Positions 33,682-42,417 of a stretch of DNA of 64,000 nucleotides are shown here, piece by piece. A program made the position numbers and the translations under genes. The notes beneath the pieces were generated by a model, which saw nothing but the letters and a program-made list of their open reading frames with translations, did not search any database and had not been told where the DNA came from. This DNA is from Armatimonadetes bacterium Uphvl-Ar2 (GTDB lineage: Bacteria; Armatimonadota; Fimbriimonadia; Fimbriimonadales; Fimbriimonadaceae): NCBI GenBank assembly GCA_002162095.1, contig CP021424.1, positions 620,001 through 684,000 of the forward strand, written 5' to 3'. Positions within the stretch are counted from its first letter, which is position 1, and every line of letters starts with the position of its first letter.

Positions 33682-35009
33682 AGGCGATGGCTAAGGCGGG
33701 CCTTGCCCAGCCCGCCATCAAGTCGCTGGCGATGGGTCCGGACTGGATTCCCGGGCCGGACACCCCGATTGAGCAGCGCTACCCGGCCAACCGCATCGCG
33801 ACGGACCAAGCCGTGCCGTACGTGGTGCTGCCCCCCACCGCCGATTACTGGGGCGAAGTCAGCGGCCTCGTATTCTCCAAGACGGAATCCATCTATTCCG
33901 GCTCGGCGACGGCCGAACAGGCTCTCACCGAAGGCAACCGCATCGCCACCGCGCGCCTAGAGACCATTCTCAAAGAAGATCAACTACCCGCTTTCAATTG
34001 GAACATCGGCGGCGTGGTAGGGCTGGCCTTGTTTGCGGCGGCTCTCGCCTGGGTGTACTTCCCCGAGCGCGGCAAAACCCGCACCAAAGCGGAAAAAGCG
34101 GAAGGCCGCACCAGCCTGCTGTTCCTCGCGCCGTGGATCATCGGCACCCTGCTGTTCACCGTCGGGCCGATGATCTTCTCGCTCCTGATGAGCTTTGCCA
34201 ACTGGGACATCATCCAGCCCGCCGAGTGGCGCGGCATGGGCAACTATCAAGAAGCCGTGGCGCAGGATGCCCGGTTCTGGCAGACCGTCAAGGTCACGGC
34301 TGTTTACACCATCTTCTCGGTGCCGCTCGGCCTCGTCGTCTCGCTCCTCCTGGCCTTGCTACTGAATGTGAAGGTCAATGGGATGCCGGTCTACCGGACG
34401 TTCTTCTATCTCCCGGCCTTGGCCAGCGCCGTCGCGTCGTCACTCATTTGGCGCAAGGTGTTCCAGCCCGAGGGCGGGCTACTCAACGTCCTCCTGTTCG
34501 GCGCGGATGGGCAGCGCAACTTCCTGGGTCTGGCGTCGTGGCTCGGCACCGACGGGCAACTCCCCAACTGGCTCGGCAACGAGCAACTCGCCCTCCCGTC
34601 GCTCATCATCATGAGCCTGTGGGGCGTGGGCGGCGGCATGGTCATCCTTCTCGCCGGGCTCCAGGCCATCCCCGATTTCTATTACGAAGCCGCCACCCTC
34701 GACGGGGCGGGGCTGTGGCAGAAGTTCAAGGTCGTCACCCTGCCCATGGTGTCCCCGGCGCTGTTCTTCACCCTCATCACCGGGGTCATCGGTAGCTTCC
34801 AGGTGTTTACCCAGGGGTTCGTGATGACCCAGGGCGGCCCCAACGACGCCACCCGGTTCTACATGCTCCATCTGTACGACAACTCCTTTGGGAATCTGCG
34901 GATGGGCTACGCCTCAGCGCTCGCGTGGCTGCTTTTCGTGGTGGTGCTTCTCGTCACCCTGGTGCAGTGGCGCCTCAACAAGCTTGTGTACTACGAGGGG
35001 GCGGAATGA
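33660..35009 (+). CDS. MalF-type sugar ABC permease, C-terminal part of the SBP-permease fusion
   Basis: The open frame extends back beyond the frameshift; ATG 33660 is the first plausible independent start. The first ~110 residues are the end of the solute-binding domain (SGLVFSKTESIYSGSATAEQ). A membrane helix (GGVVGLALFAAALAWVYF) and a Lys/Arg linker follow, then a six-helix MalF-like permease with the ATPase-contact loop ALFDGA-type sequence EAATLDGAGLWQKFKVVTLP. Because the binding domain continues into this frame, the natural product is most likely one fused protein tethered to the membrane. It overlaps the MalG-like gene by four bases. Confidence 0.8.
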   Translation: MSGEPGMKAMAKAGLAQPAIKSLAMGPDWIPGPDTPIEQRYPANRIATDQAVPYVVLPPTADYWGEVSGLVFSKTESIYSGSATAEQALTEGNRIATARLETILKEDQLPAFNWNIGGVVGLALFAAALAWVYFPERGKTRTKAEKAEGRTSLLFLAPWIIGTLLFTVGPMIFSLLMSFANWDIIQPAEWRGMGNYQEAVAQDARFWQTVKVTAVYTIFSVPLGLVVSLLLALLLNVKVNGMPVYRTFFYLPALASAVASSLIWRKVFQPEGGLLNVLLFGADGQRNFLGLASWLGTDGQLPNWLGNEQLALPSLIIMSLWGVGGGMVILLAGLQAIPDFYYEAATLDGAGLWQKFKVVTLPMVSPALFFTLITGVIGSFQVFTQGFVMTQGGPNDATRFYMLHLYDNSFGNLRMGYASALAWLLFVVVLLVTLVQWRLNKLVYYEGAE

Positions 35010-35848
35010 ACCCGAAACTCGGCGTCCGGCTCGGCAAAATCGTGGTGGCCCTGTTGCTGGCCAGCGGGAGCATTGTGTTCCTGCTGCCGTTCTACACCTC
35101 GCTTTCCATGTCGCTCAAGACGCCCGAGGAACTGGCCACTACCTCCGCCTGGAGCTGGCCCCAGCAACCCACCTGGAGCAACTACAGCGAAGTCCTCACC
35201 AACCCCAACGTCAACTTCCTGCAGCTGTTCCTCAATACGGTCATCATCGCGGGTCTCGCCACGATTGGGGTCATCGCCAGCTCCAGTCTGGTGGCGTACG
35301 CCTTCGCGAAGATGAAGTTCATGGGCCGAGATCGGCTCTTCGTCATTTTGCTCAGCACCATGATGCTGCCCGCCATCGTGACGATGATCCCCACTTACTT
35401 CCTCTTCAAAGAGTTGCGGTGGATCAACACCATCCTGCCCCTCACAGTGCCGGCCTTCTTTGGCGGTGGGGCCTTCAACATTTTCCTCTTGCGGCAGTTC
35501 TTCTTGGGCATCCCCAAGGAACTGGACGAGGCCGCCAAGATCGAGGGAGCCGGTCACTGGACCATCTACTCCCGCATTGTCATGCCGCTGTCGGGTTCGG
35601 CTCTGGCCACCGTCGGCATTTTCTGCTTTATCTACAACTGGCGCGACTTTATGGGGCCGCTGATCTACCTCAACGAACCCGAAAAGCAGACCTTGGAGTT
35701 GGGTCTGGCCACCTACAACTCCCTGCGCGCCGAACAGTGGCATTTGCTGATGGCCGGGAGTGTGCTCGTCACGCTGCCGCTCATCGTGATGTTCCTGTTT
35801 GGGCAGCGCTATTTCGTCAAGGGCATGGCCCTCAGCGGACTCAAGTAA
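35006..35848 (+). CDS. MalG-type carbohydrate ABC transporter permease
   Basis: 280 residues with six membrane helices, the EAA loop DEAAKIEGAGHWTIYSRIVMP and the N-terminal PFYTSLSMSLKTPEEL pattern of MalG/UgpE permeases. The ATG overlaps the TGA of the fused permease. No ATPase gene is present nearby, so the importer probably shares an MsmK/MalK-like ATPase encoded elsewhere. Confidence 0.93.
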   Translation: MNPKLGVRLGKIVVALLLASGSIVFLLPFYTSLSMSLKTPEELATTSAWSWPQQPTWSNYSEVLTNPNVNFLQLFLNTVIIAGLATIGVIASSSLVAYAFAKMKFMGRDRLFVILLSTMMLPAIVTMIPTYFLFKELRWINTILPLTVPAFFGGGAFNIFLLRQFFLGIPKELDEAAKIEGAGHWTIYSRIVMPLSGSALATVGIFCFIYNWRDFMGPLIYLNEPEKQTLELGLATYNSLRAEQWHLLMAGSVLVTLPLIVMFLFGQRYFVKGMALSGLK

Positions 35849-35863
35849 TCGAGCGTTATCAAG

Positions 35864-37273
35864 ATGACATTTGGAAAGAACTTTGTGTGGGGGGCGGCGA
35901 CGGCCGCGTATCAGGTGGAAGGCGCGGCGGCGCAGGACGGGCGCGGCCCCTCCGTGTGGGATGCGTTCTGCCGCAAGGCGGGCAAGGTCGCCGAAGGCGA
36001 CACCGGCGACACCGCCTGCGACCACTACCACCGCTATCGAGAAGACATCGCCATGATGCGCGCCCTCGGGGTGCAGGCGTATCGGTTTTCCATCTCTTGG
36101 TCGCGCGTGTTGCCGGAAGGCACGGGCCGCGTCAACCACCAGGGATTGGACTTCTACCACCGGCTGGTGGATGAGCTTCTGCGCAACGGGATCGAGCCGT
36201 ACCCCACCCTGTTCCACTGGGATTATCCGCAGGAGCTTTACCTTCAGGGTGGCTGGCTGAACCGCGACACGGTGGAGTGGTTTGGCGAGTACGCCGAACT
36301 CGTCGGGCGGCAACTAGGCGACCGCGTGAAGAACTGGTGGACCCTGAACGAGCCCCCATGCTTCCTCGGCCTTGGTCACGTCAACGGCATCCACGCCCCG
36401 GGCTTGCAACTCGATTGGCCGGACTTCTTCCTGGCCACCAAGCATGCACTGATGGCGCACGGTCGCTCGGTGCAGGCGCTGCGCGCTACCGCCCGGCAAC
36501 CGATCGGCATCGGCTACGTCCCCATCAGCCACATCGGCATCCCGGCTGACGAGTCGCCCGAGAATATTGAAGCGGCTCGCGAGTTCACCTTCGGCGTGCC
36601 GACGGCGGACCGAACGTTCTGGTACAGCCGTCTCTACCTGGACCCCGTCGTGCTGGGTGAATGGCCGGAGGAGTGCGTGCGCGTGCTGACCGATCGCGGG
36701 CCGGAAGTGACGACCGAAGACCTGGCCCTGATGAGCCAGCCTATCGAGCGGCTCGGCCTCAATTTCTACGCCGCGCCCTACATCCGCCGGGGTGCCGATG
36801 GCCGGCCTGAGACCGTGGCGCTGCCGCCGGGGCATCCGCGCTCGGCTTTCGACTGGCCCGTGACGCCCGAAGGCCTCTATTGGTCGGTGCGATTCCACGA
36901 GGAGCGGTACGGCCTGCCGACCATGATCGCCGAAAACGGCCTCAGCTGCCGCGATTGGGTCTCCGAAGACGGTGCCGTGCACGATCCGCAACGTATTGAC
37001 TATCTTTCGCGGCACCTCAAAGGGCTGCACCGGGCGGATGACGAGGGGTACCAGATTCAGGGTTACTTCCATTGGTCGCTGATGGACAACTTCGAGTGGG
37101 CGGAAGGCTACCGGCACCGTTTTGGGCTGATCCACGTGGACTTCCAAACTCTTCGGCGGACCCCGAAGGATTCGGCCGCGTGGTACGCGCAGGTCATTGC
37201 CAACAACGGCCTGTCGGCCCCCAAGGCAACGAGCACCCATGCGCTCGTCGGCACGAGGCCAACCCTCAGCTAA
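35864..37273 (+). CDS. GH1 beta-glucosidase
   Basis: 469 residues, full GH1 length. N-terminal signature FVWGAATAAYQVEGA (residues 5-19), acid/base Glu in TLNEPP (~161), nucleophile Glu in IAENGLS (~356), and the C-terminal aglycone-site motif FEWAEGY. No signal peptide, so it acts in the cytoplasm on imported beta-glucosides such as cellobiose or other beta-linked oligosaccharides. It follows the permease gene by 15 bp, which links the importer to beta-glucoside use. Confidence 0.95.
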   Translation: MTFGKNFVWGAATAAYQVEGAAAQDGRGPSVWDAFCRKAGKVAEGDTGDTACDHYHRYREDIAMMRALGVQAYRFSISWSRVLPEGTGRVNHQGLDFYHRLVDELLRNGIEPYPTLFHWDYPQELYLQGGWLNRDTVEWFGEYAELVGRQLGDRVKNWWTLNEPPCFLGLGHVNGIHAPGLQLDWPDFFLATKHALMAHGRSVQALRATARQPIGIGYVPISHIGIPADESPENIEAAREFTFGVPTADRTFWYSRLYLDPVVLGEWPEECVRVLTDRGPEVTTEDLALMSQPIERLGLNFYAAPYIRRGADGRPETVALPPGHPRSAFDWPVTPEGLYWSVRFHEERYGLPTMIAENGLSCRDWVSEDGAVHDPQRIDYLSRHLKGLHRADDEGYQIQGYFHWSLMDNFEWAEGYRHRFGLIHVDFQTLRRTPKDSAAWYAQVIANNGLSAPKATSTHALVGTRPTLS

Positions 37274-37277
37274 GCCG

Positions 37278-37299
37278 CCCCGTAACTTTGCGGGTTTTT
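37278..37299 (+). terminator. Weak terminator after the GH1 gene
   Basis: CCCG, a nine-base loop and CGGG followed by TTTTT. The short stem suggests partial termination before the separately regulated PEP-CTERM gene. Confidence 0.4.
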
Positions 37300-37343
37300 G
37301 CTAACGATGGACTTTTGGTGGTGTAGAATATCCACAGGTGATC

Positions 37344-37367
37344 CGAAACGTTTCGCGAATCGTTTCG
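37344..37367. promoter_or_regulatory. Tandem LacI operators before the PEP-CTERM gene
   Basis: CGAAACGTTTCG (37344-37355, perfect palindrome) is followed at once by CGAATCGTTTCG (37356-37367, one mismatch). The core equals the sites at 30194 and 30360. The pair lies 30-53 bases before the ATG at 37397, a place fit for repression. Confidence 0.7.
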
Positions 37368-37396
37368 GTCACGCACTCTCTTAGAGGAAATTGAAC

Positions 37397-38146
37397 ATGT
37401 TCATGAAGAATTCACGAGTGGCGATGGTGGCACTTGGGGCAGTTATGGCCTCCAGCGCTTTCGCTAGCCTGACGACCTACAACCAAGACTTCGAAAGTCT
37501 GGCCGCGGGCAATGGTGGTGCCTTGTCCGGTGACGGTTGGAAGATTTTCGCCAACGTCTTTGACTCCGCCGACAACTATCTGTACGGCTACGGTCCGTTC
37601 GGCGCGCCGAACGGCGGTGCGGGCTTCTCGGCCATCGCTACTGGCGAAGCCGGGCCGAACCAGGGTCAGCAGTACATCAACACGTACAGCGACTACAACA
37701 ACGGCGACCACGGCAACAACCGAAAGATTGAGGCCAACATCTTCCAAGAGCAGATCATCAGTGCGGCCGACCTCGGTCAAACCTTTACGTTCGGCTTCGA
37801 TTACAAGGCGTCTTCGGGCTTCGGTCCGGGCGGCGCTTCCCGCACGTGGGCGTTCATCAAGGTTCTCGACCCGGCCAACGGATTCAACCTGGTCGCCTTC
37901 CCGCGAATTGAAACCACGGCGGCTTCCACCTCCACTTGGTCGGAAGGCAACACGATCAACATCACGATCGACCCGTCCTGGACGAACAACATCCTCCAGT
38001 TCGGCTTCATGAACACGGCCACGGCCTACGAGCCGACCGGTATGTACTACGACAACGTGTCGTTCAGCGCGGTGCCGGAACCGGCTTCGATGATCGCCCT
38101 CGGCGCGGGCCTGCTGGCTCTCGCCCGCCGGCGACGCAAGGCGTAA
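37397..38146 (+). CDS. PEP-CTERM sorting-domain surface protein of the second sugar cluster
   Basis: 249 residues from the ATG at 37397, with AGAGGAAA upstream (a TTG at 37391 would add two). Signal peptide (VAMVALGAVMASSAFA), a central domain (LTTYNQDFESLAAGNGGALS, then TFTFGFDYKASSGFGPGG) that looks like a jelly-roll domain, and the tail VPEPASM-IALGAGLLALA-RRRRKA. The tail is nearly identical to that of the protein at 6172. Tandem LacI operators precede it, so it is probably induced with the beta-glucoside genes and may help hold the substrate at the surface. Confidence 0.9.
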   Translation: MFMKNSRVAMVALGAVMASSAFASLTTYNQDFESLAAGNGGALSGDGWKIFANVFDSADNYLYGYGPFGAPNGGAGFSAIATGEAGPNQGQQYINTYSDYNNGDHGNNRKIEANIFQEQIISAADLGQTFTFGFDYKASSGFGPGGASRTWAFIKVLDPANGFNLVAFPRIETTAASTSTWSEGNTINITIDPSWTNNILQFGFMNTATAYEPTGMYYDNVSFSAVPEPASMIALGAGLLALARRRRKA

Positions 38147-38170
38147 GCCCCTCTACGCGTAAGAGATCAC

Positions 38171-38207
38171 TTGGCCGCTTCTCTCCACCGTGGAGGGAGG
38201 CGGCCAA
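38171..38207 (+). terminator. Rho-independent terminator after the PEP-CTERM gene
   Basis: TTGGCCGC and GCGGCCAA pair over a loop that itself contains CTCCACCGTGGAG; TCTTCTTCTT follows. This is the end of the second sugar cluster. Confidence 0.8.
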
Positions 38208-38272
38208 TCTTCTTCTTAACTTAAGGTCAGGTAGATTCCCCCTACCTCCCCGAGGCATTCGCCGAGAATCCC

Positions 38273-39169
38273 ATGCTCAACCTCATCCTCGCCTCGATCG
38301 TCCTATCCGGATGGCCGCAAACGGCACCGCCGGCCGAGCTGAAGGCCTTTGACGGCGAATGGATTTGGCAGGAAGACCGCACGCCGGGCCGGGCGCCAGA
38401 GAACTTCAACCCGCCAATGTCGACCCGCTTGTCCCTGCGCGCCGAATCCGACGCGATGATCCTGGTGAGTGGCCACGGATCGGGGCACACCAATGTGCGC
38501 ATCACCTTCGATGGCCGCATGACCGAAGTTGCGAATACCACTCCCGGTAGCCTCGCCCGCTATCGAGGCAGTTGGAAGGACGGCACCTTCACGTACGAAG
38601 TGGACTTCATCCGCGAAGCCGGGGGCACCCCGCAAAACCTGATTCGGCGCGCATTTACCCTCACCCCAGATGGCCTCATCGTCCGCTCGAATTTGATGGA
38701 CGAAACGGTCGGGCTCTATAAGCAGGCCAAGGACGTTCCTTTGCCCGCCATGGCCAAGGCCACCATCAACGACCTCAGCTGGATGCAAGGGAACTGGTCC
38801 GGCATTCGGGGCACCGAAAATCAGATCTACTTCGAAGAACTTTGGAGCCCGCCCCGCGGGGGCTCCATGTTCGCCACGGCACGCACGGTCAACCGCGATC
38901 GACTCTCTGCGTTTGAATACTTGCGCATCCTGGAACGCGATGGCAGTCTCGTTTACATCGCCCAACCCGGAGGCGCCGCCCCCACCGAGTTCTATCTCAC
39001 CGAGTTCTCGGCGTCGCGCGCGGTCTTCCAAAACCCGCGCCACGACTACCCCAAGCAGATCGTCTATGAGCGTAGCGGTGATGCCCTTACGGCCACCATT
39101 GGCTACCTGGTGGGTGGCTCTCCGCGCCGGTTTGAATTCAAGCGCCAAGCCTCGGCAGGGATTCAATAA
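38273..39169 (+). CDS. Exported protein with C-terminal DUF6265-like domain
   Basis: 298 residues. A short N-terminal signal (MLNLILASIVLSGWPQTAPP) suggests export. The first half (FDGEWIWQEDRTPGR onwards) is a lipocalin-like beta region. The second half, from LSWMQGNWSG through EELWSPPRGGSMFATARTV and FQNPRHDYPKQIVYER, matches DUF6265 proteins. Function is unknown; members are small exported beta-rich proteins. It stands alone after a terminator. Confidence 0.7.
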   Translation: MLNLILASIVLSGWPQTAPPAELKAFDGEWIWQEDRTPGRAPENFNPPMSTRLSLRAESDAMILVSGHGSGHTNVRITFDGRMTEVANTTPGSLARYRGSWKDGTFTYEVDFIREAGGTPQNLIRRAFTLTPDGLIVRSNLMDETVGLYKQAKDVPLPAMAKATINDLSWMQGNWSGIRGTENQIYFEELWSPPRGGSMFATARTVNRDRLSAFEYLRILERDGSLVYIAQPGGAAPTEFYLTEFSASRAVFQNPRHDYPKQIVYERSGDALTATIGYLVGGSPRRFEFKRQASAGIQ

Positions 39170-39202
39170 GCGGGCGTCCAACCTTAAGCAACGAGAATCA
39201 AA

Positions 39203-39697
39203 ATGAACTACAGAATCACCGAACTGCCTCAATTTCACTTAACGGGGCCGATGTTGCGAACTTCGGTCGCCGACAACGAAGGAGAAAAGAGCATCCCCAA
39301 GTTCTGGCAAAGCTTGATGGCCTCGGGGGAGTTCAAGACGATTTGTGCTCTCGCCCAACCGCAGGTCTTCCCCGACGGAACCACGTTCGGCGTCAATGCA
39401 CCTGATTCTGAGAACGAAGACGGGTTCTTGTATTACGTCGCTGTGGAATTGGCACCGCTCACGGCTAGCGACTACTCCGTCGTCACGGTCGCACCTGGTC
39501 AGTGGGCCGTCTTCTCGGCCGTCGGCGAGCCGAGCATTGCCATTCCGGCTGTCTTCAAATTTGTGAACTCCGAGTTCTTTGCGAACTCGGATTTTGCTTC
39601 CCGCCGTGAGGAACCCGAACTCGAGGTCTATTCCGATGCGCCTATGGACGACAACTACGTCACCGAAGTGTGGTTCCCCATCCAACCGAAGACGTAG
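39203..39697 (+). CDS. GyrI-like / AraC effector-binding-domain protein
   Basis: 164 residues. YRITELPQFHLTGPMLRTSV at the N-terminus, a central GFLYYVAVELA, the AWAVF-type motif here as PGQWAVFSAVG, and the end DDNYVTEVWFPIQPKT with the final acidic-hydrophobic strand. These are typical of stand-alone GyrI-like small-molecule-binding proteins (SHS2 fold). Such proteins bind drugs or hydrophobic cations. No DNA-binding domain is attached. Confidence 0.8.
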   Translation: MNYRITELPQFHLTGPMLRTSVADNEGEKSIPKFWQSLMASGEFKTICALAQPQVFPDGTTFGVNAPDSENEDGFLYYVAVELAPLTASDYSVVTVAPGQWAVFSAVGEPSIAIPAVFKFVNSEFFANSDFASRREEPELEVYSDAPMDDNYVTEVWFPIQPKT

Positions 39698-39780
39698 AGA
39701 TGAGGTAGAGGTCACGAGGACGGTGGAAAGCCTCCTTCGCTACCTCCCCGAGTACCATGCAATTAGGTAGAACGCAACGA

Positions 39781-40206
39781 ATGACCACTTTGCACCACTC
39801 TCTCGTCTTGGTCGCCGTCGGCGGCTTGGCTGTGGCCGGCCTGAGTGGTTGCCAGCCCACACTCACGGGCCCCAAGAGCTTCGCGATTGACGCCACCTCC
39901 CGTGCTCCCGACCGCGTCGTCATTCAGTCCCCCTACCGGTTCTATCACTTCGAGTTCCCCGGAGAGAAGGCGGAGGAGTTCTGCCCTCGCCTCAATCCCC
40001 AAGTCGCTAAGCTCACGCCGCCCTGGCCCACCTTTGAGTACGAGCAGAACCAGGCGGCCTGGGTTTCCCGTAACCCAGCGGGCGAAAAGAACAAGGGCCA
40101 GGCATCGCTCGCGGTGTGCGTGGCGGGACAGCTGACCCCGGACGGTGGCTTTATCCCCGGCACCGACAAGTGGGGCGTCACCCTGCTGGTGCTTGAGAAC
40201 CTTTAA
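39781..40206 (+). CDS. Small putative lipoprotein, function unknown
   Basis: 141 residues from the ATG at 39781 (another in-frame ATG at 39757). The lipoprotein signal ends GLAVAGLSGC with a lipid-modifiable Cys about 24 residues in. The mature part has a short beta-rich domain (VIQSPYRFYHFEFPGEKAEE). I recognise no family. Confidence 0.6.
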   Translation: MTTLHHSLVLVAVGGLAVAGLSGCQPTLTGPKSFAIDATSRAPDRVVIQSPYRFYHFEFPGEKAEEFCPRLNPQVAKLTPPWPTFEYEQNQAAWVSRNPAGEKNKGQASLAVCVAGQLTPDGGFIPGTDKWGVTLLVLENL

Positions 40207-40218
40207 GCAACGGGAAAG

Positions 40219-41409
40219 CTAGTCGGCGAGCCGCTGGTCCATCCATTCGTAGCTGGCCTCCAGCGCGTCGGCCACGATCATCAGGTGCTCCGAATTCGGC
40301 ACCATCATAAACTTGCTGTCGCTACGGTCCTTGAGCAGGGCGCCCATCCGCTCAGAGACAGTCTTGAGCGCGGCCATCTCCTGCTCGCCCACCGCCAGGA
40401 ATGTCGGCACACCCTGGGCGGCCGGGGGCAAGGCGGCACCAGTAGCCGGAGCGAACAGCACCATCCCGGTCGGCGGCACGGTCAGCCGGGCCAGCGAGCT
40501 CACCGTGGCCCCCCCGCCGGCACTGTGACCCATGATGAAGACGTTCTCGGGGGCCAGACCCCGCGCCTCCTGCAGCCACTTCAGGCAGTTGGCGGGCGCG
40601 GTCGGAGAGGACCGCGGGGTCATGAAAATCCACCCTCGCTTCTGCGCCAGCTCCCGGGCCAGCCCCGCCCCGTAGCCCTCGTAGAACATGTTCTCGCTGC
40701 CGCCCGCACCGTGCAGGGCAATCACCACCGGGGTCTTGGCGGTGGCCTCCTTCGGAATCCAAGCCCGGAAGACCGTGTTCTCCGCCTGCACCAGGGGCAA
40801 TTCTTCATGGTTCTTCCACCCCTCCTTGCGGCCTCGCTCCCCGCTCACCAGCCAGGCGTGGGCGGGGGCATTCCATTCGTATTGGCCTTCCCGGATTTGG
40901 GTGAGAGCCCGGGCGAGGGCCAGCGTATCGCCCTGCTCCAGGGCCGCTCGTCGGGATTCAAAATCGCGCACCACACTCAGGGTGAGGGCGCGGCCCAGGG
41001 TCTCGGGGCCGTCCAACGTGATATCCCCTTCCCGATCCGGAGCCACCCCGGCCTTAGGGGTTGGGGGCGCGGGATCTCCCGAGCCGTACGCCCACGAATA
41101 CACCAACTGATACGGCTCCCCGGGGGCCACCACTGGCGGCACCACCCGCACCCGCCAGCCAGCGCTGGGGCTCACGGTTTCGTTGCGCAGCGCGGCTTCG
41201 GCCTGGTCCAGCAACTGGCACACCTGTCCGGTTTGATTAGCAAAAAACGCCCCCACCGCCCGCGAGAGAACGTCCACCGCGGCCCGCCGGCGGGCCGGAT
41301 CTTGCACCTGCCGCCAGGTGCGCTCCATGCGCAGCGTGCGCTCCGCCATGTCCGCACGGGTGGCCGGGGCGGCCGGCTGCGCCAAAACCAACGAAAGGAC
41401 CAAAACCAT
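40219..41409 (-). CDS. Exported alpha/beta-hydrolase (esterase/depolymerase-like)
   Basis: 396 residues with a short signal peptide (MVLVLSLVLAQPAAPA). The first 190 residues are helical and unassigned. Residues ~195-396 form an alpha/beta-hydrolase with the oxyanion loop ALHGAGGSENMF, nucleophile elbow GHSAGGG (Ser ~292), a possible acid in AVGEQEM and the His in NSEHLM (~371). It resembles PHB-depolymerase or feruloyl-esterase-like hydrolases. The substrate is unknown; cleavage of polysaccharide esters would fit the surroundings. It is convergent with the lipoprotein gene. Confidence 0.82.
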   Translation of the reverse strand: MVLVLSLVLAQPAAPATRADMAERTLRMERTWRQVQDPARRRAAVDVLSRAVGAFFANQTGQVCQLLDQAEAALRNETVSPSAGWRVRVVPPVVAPGEPYQLVYSWAYGSGDPAPPTPKAGVAPDREGDITLDGPETLGRALTLSVVRDFESRRAALEQGDTLALARALTQIREGQYEWNAPAHAWLVSGERGRKEGWKNHEELPLVQAENTVFRAWIPKEATAKTPVVIALHGAGGSENMFYEGYGAGLARELAQKRGWIFMTPRSSPTAPANCLKWLQEARGLAPENVFIMGHSAGGGATVSSLARLTVPPTGMVLFAPATGAALPPAAQGVPTFLAVGEQEMAALKTVSERMGALLKDRSDSKFMMVPNSEHLMIVADALEASYEWMDQRLAD

Positions 41410-41493
41410 TACTCCATCATACGCAGTCGGCCCCCACGGTTACACCCCCGTGTGTTGCGGTCCAATCAGTGACACAATAACCATGTGGAATCG

Positions 41494-42417
41494 ATGAATC
41501 ACGAGGTGCAAGAAGAGCAAGCCCGGGACGCCATGCGCGCCTGGCTGGCCGAGTTTGCCCCCCTCGTGATGGATCAATCTCAGCGTACGGCCACCGAAAT
41601 CCGGCAAGAACTTGACCTCATCGAACGGCTCCAGGGCCGCACGTCCGATCTCGACCAGGGCAAGGGGCTCCTCACCCGCATGGATGACGGCGAGCTCATC
41701 CGTACCTACAACCAAGCTCGGGAGCAGATCCGCACCATCGAGCGCGATCTCCGTCGTCGCCTCGCCACCCTCGCTCCGGGCGACCCGAACAGCGAACCGG
41801 ACTACGACGCCCTGCAAGAGCGCCTGGCGGAGACTGCTGCTCAGATCGAAGTCGGGGTCCCCACCTTCTCGGCCAACCCGGACCGGTTAGAACTCGCAAG
41901 TTCCCCCGCGCAGGTCGCGGCGGGCATCGGCATGGGTATTTTTGGCCTCGGATGGACGGCTTTCACCACCCTCCATGCGTTCTTCATGATCGGCGGGATG
42001 ATGAAGGCGATGGGGCCGGTTGCCTTCGCCATGCTGGGCTTCTATGCGATTTTCTGGGCTGTAGGCGTGGGGATGTTTATGAGCGCCTTTAACATGGCCG
42101 CGCAGGAGACCATCGCACTGGAAGGTGACACCCTCACCATTACCAAGACCCTCGGCCCGATCCGAAGGGCCAAGCAGCACCGCATCAACCCCAAGTTGCA
42201 GGTCCGGATCGGCACCACCGAAAAGCAAGTGAGCCACGGGCGCGGCCGATCGGTCCCGATGAAGGTGGCCGCGATCATCTTCACCAGCGAAGACGGCCGC
42301 CCCATTGCGGTCGCCACCGGCACGACCGATGCCAACCGCGAGGTGATGCTACGGCAGATTCAAGCGCACCTGGGGCAAGAGGACACGTCCCCGGTGCCCC
42401 CGCCGATCCAGGACTAG
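41494..42417 (+). CDS. Membrane protein with coiled-coil N-terminus, function unknown
   Basis: 307 residues from the ATG at 41494 (GTG at 41485 is an alternative). Residues ~1-115 are charged and helical, probably coiled coil (ELDLIERLQGRTSDLDQGKG, RTIERDLRRRLATL). Two membrane helices follow (~140-205; GIGMGIFGLGWTAFTTLHAF, FAMLGFYAIFWAVGVGMFMS), then a beta-rich PH-like part (ETIALEGDTLTITKTLGPI). I recognise no family. It is convergent with the DUF1080 gene, overlapping by four bases. Confidence 0.6.
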   Translation: MNHEVQEEQARDAMRAWLAEFAPLVMDQSQRTATEIRQELDLIERLQGRTSDLDQGKGLLTRMDDGELIRTYNQAREQIRTIERDLRRRLATLAPGDPNSEPDYDALQERLAETAAQIEVGVPTFSANPDRLELASSPAQVAAGIGMGIFGLGWTAFTTLHAFFMIGGMMKAMGPVAFAMLGFYAIFWAVGVGMFMSAFNMAAQETIALEGDTLTITKTLGPIRRAKQHRINPKLQVRIGTTEKQVSHGRGRSVPMKVAAIIFTSEDGRPIAVATGTTDANREVMLRQIQAHLGQEDTSPVPPPIQD

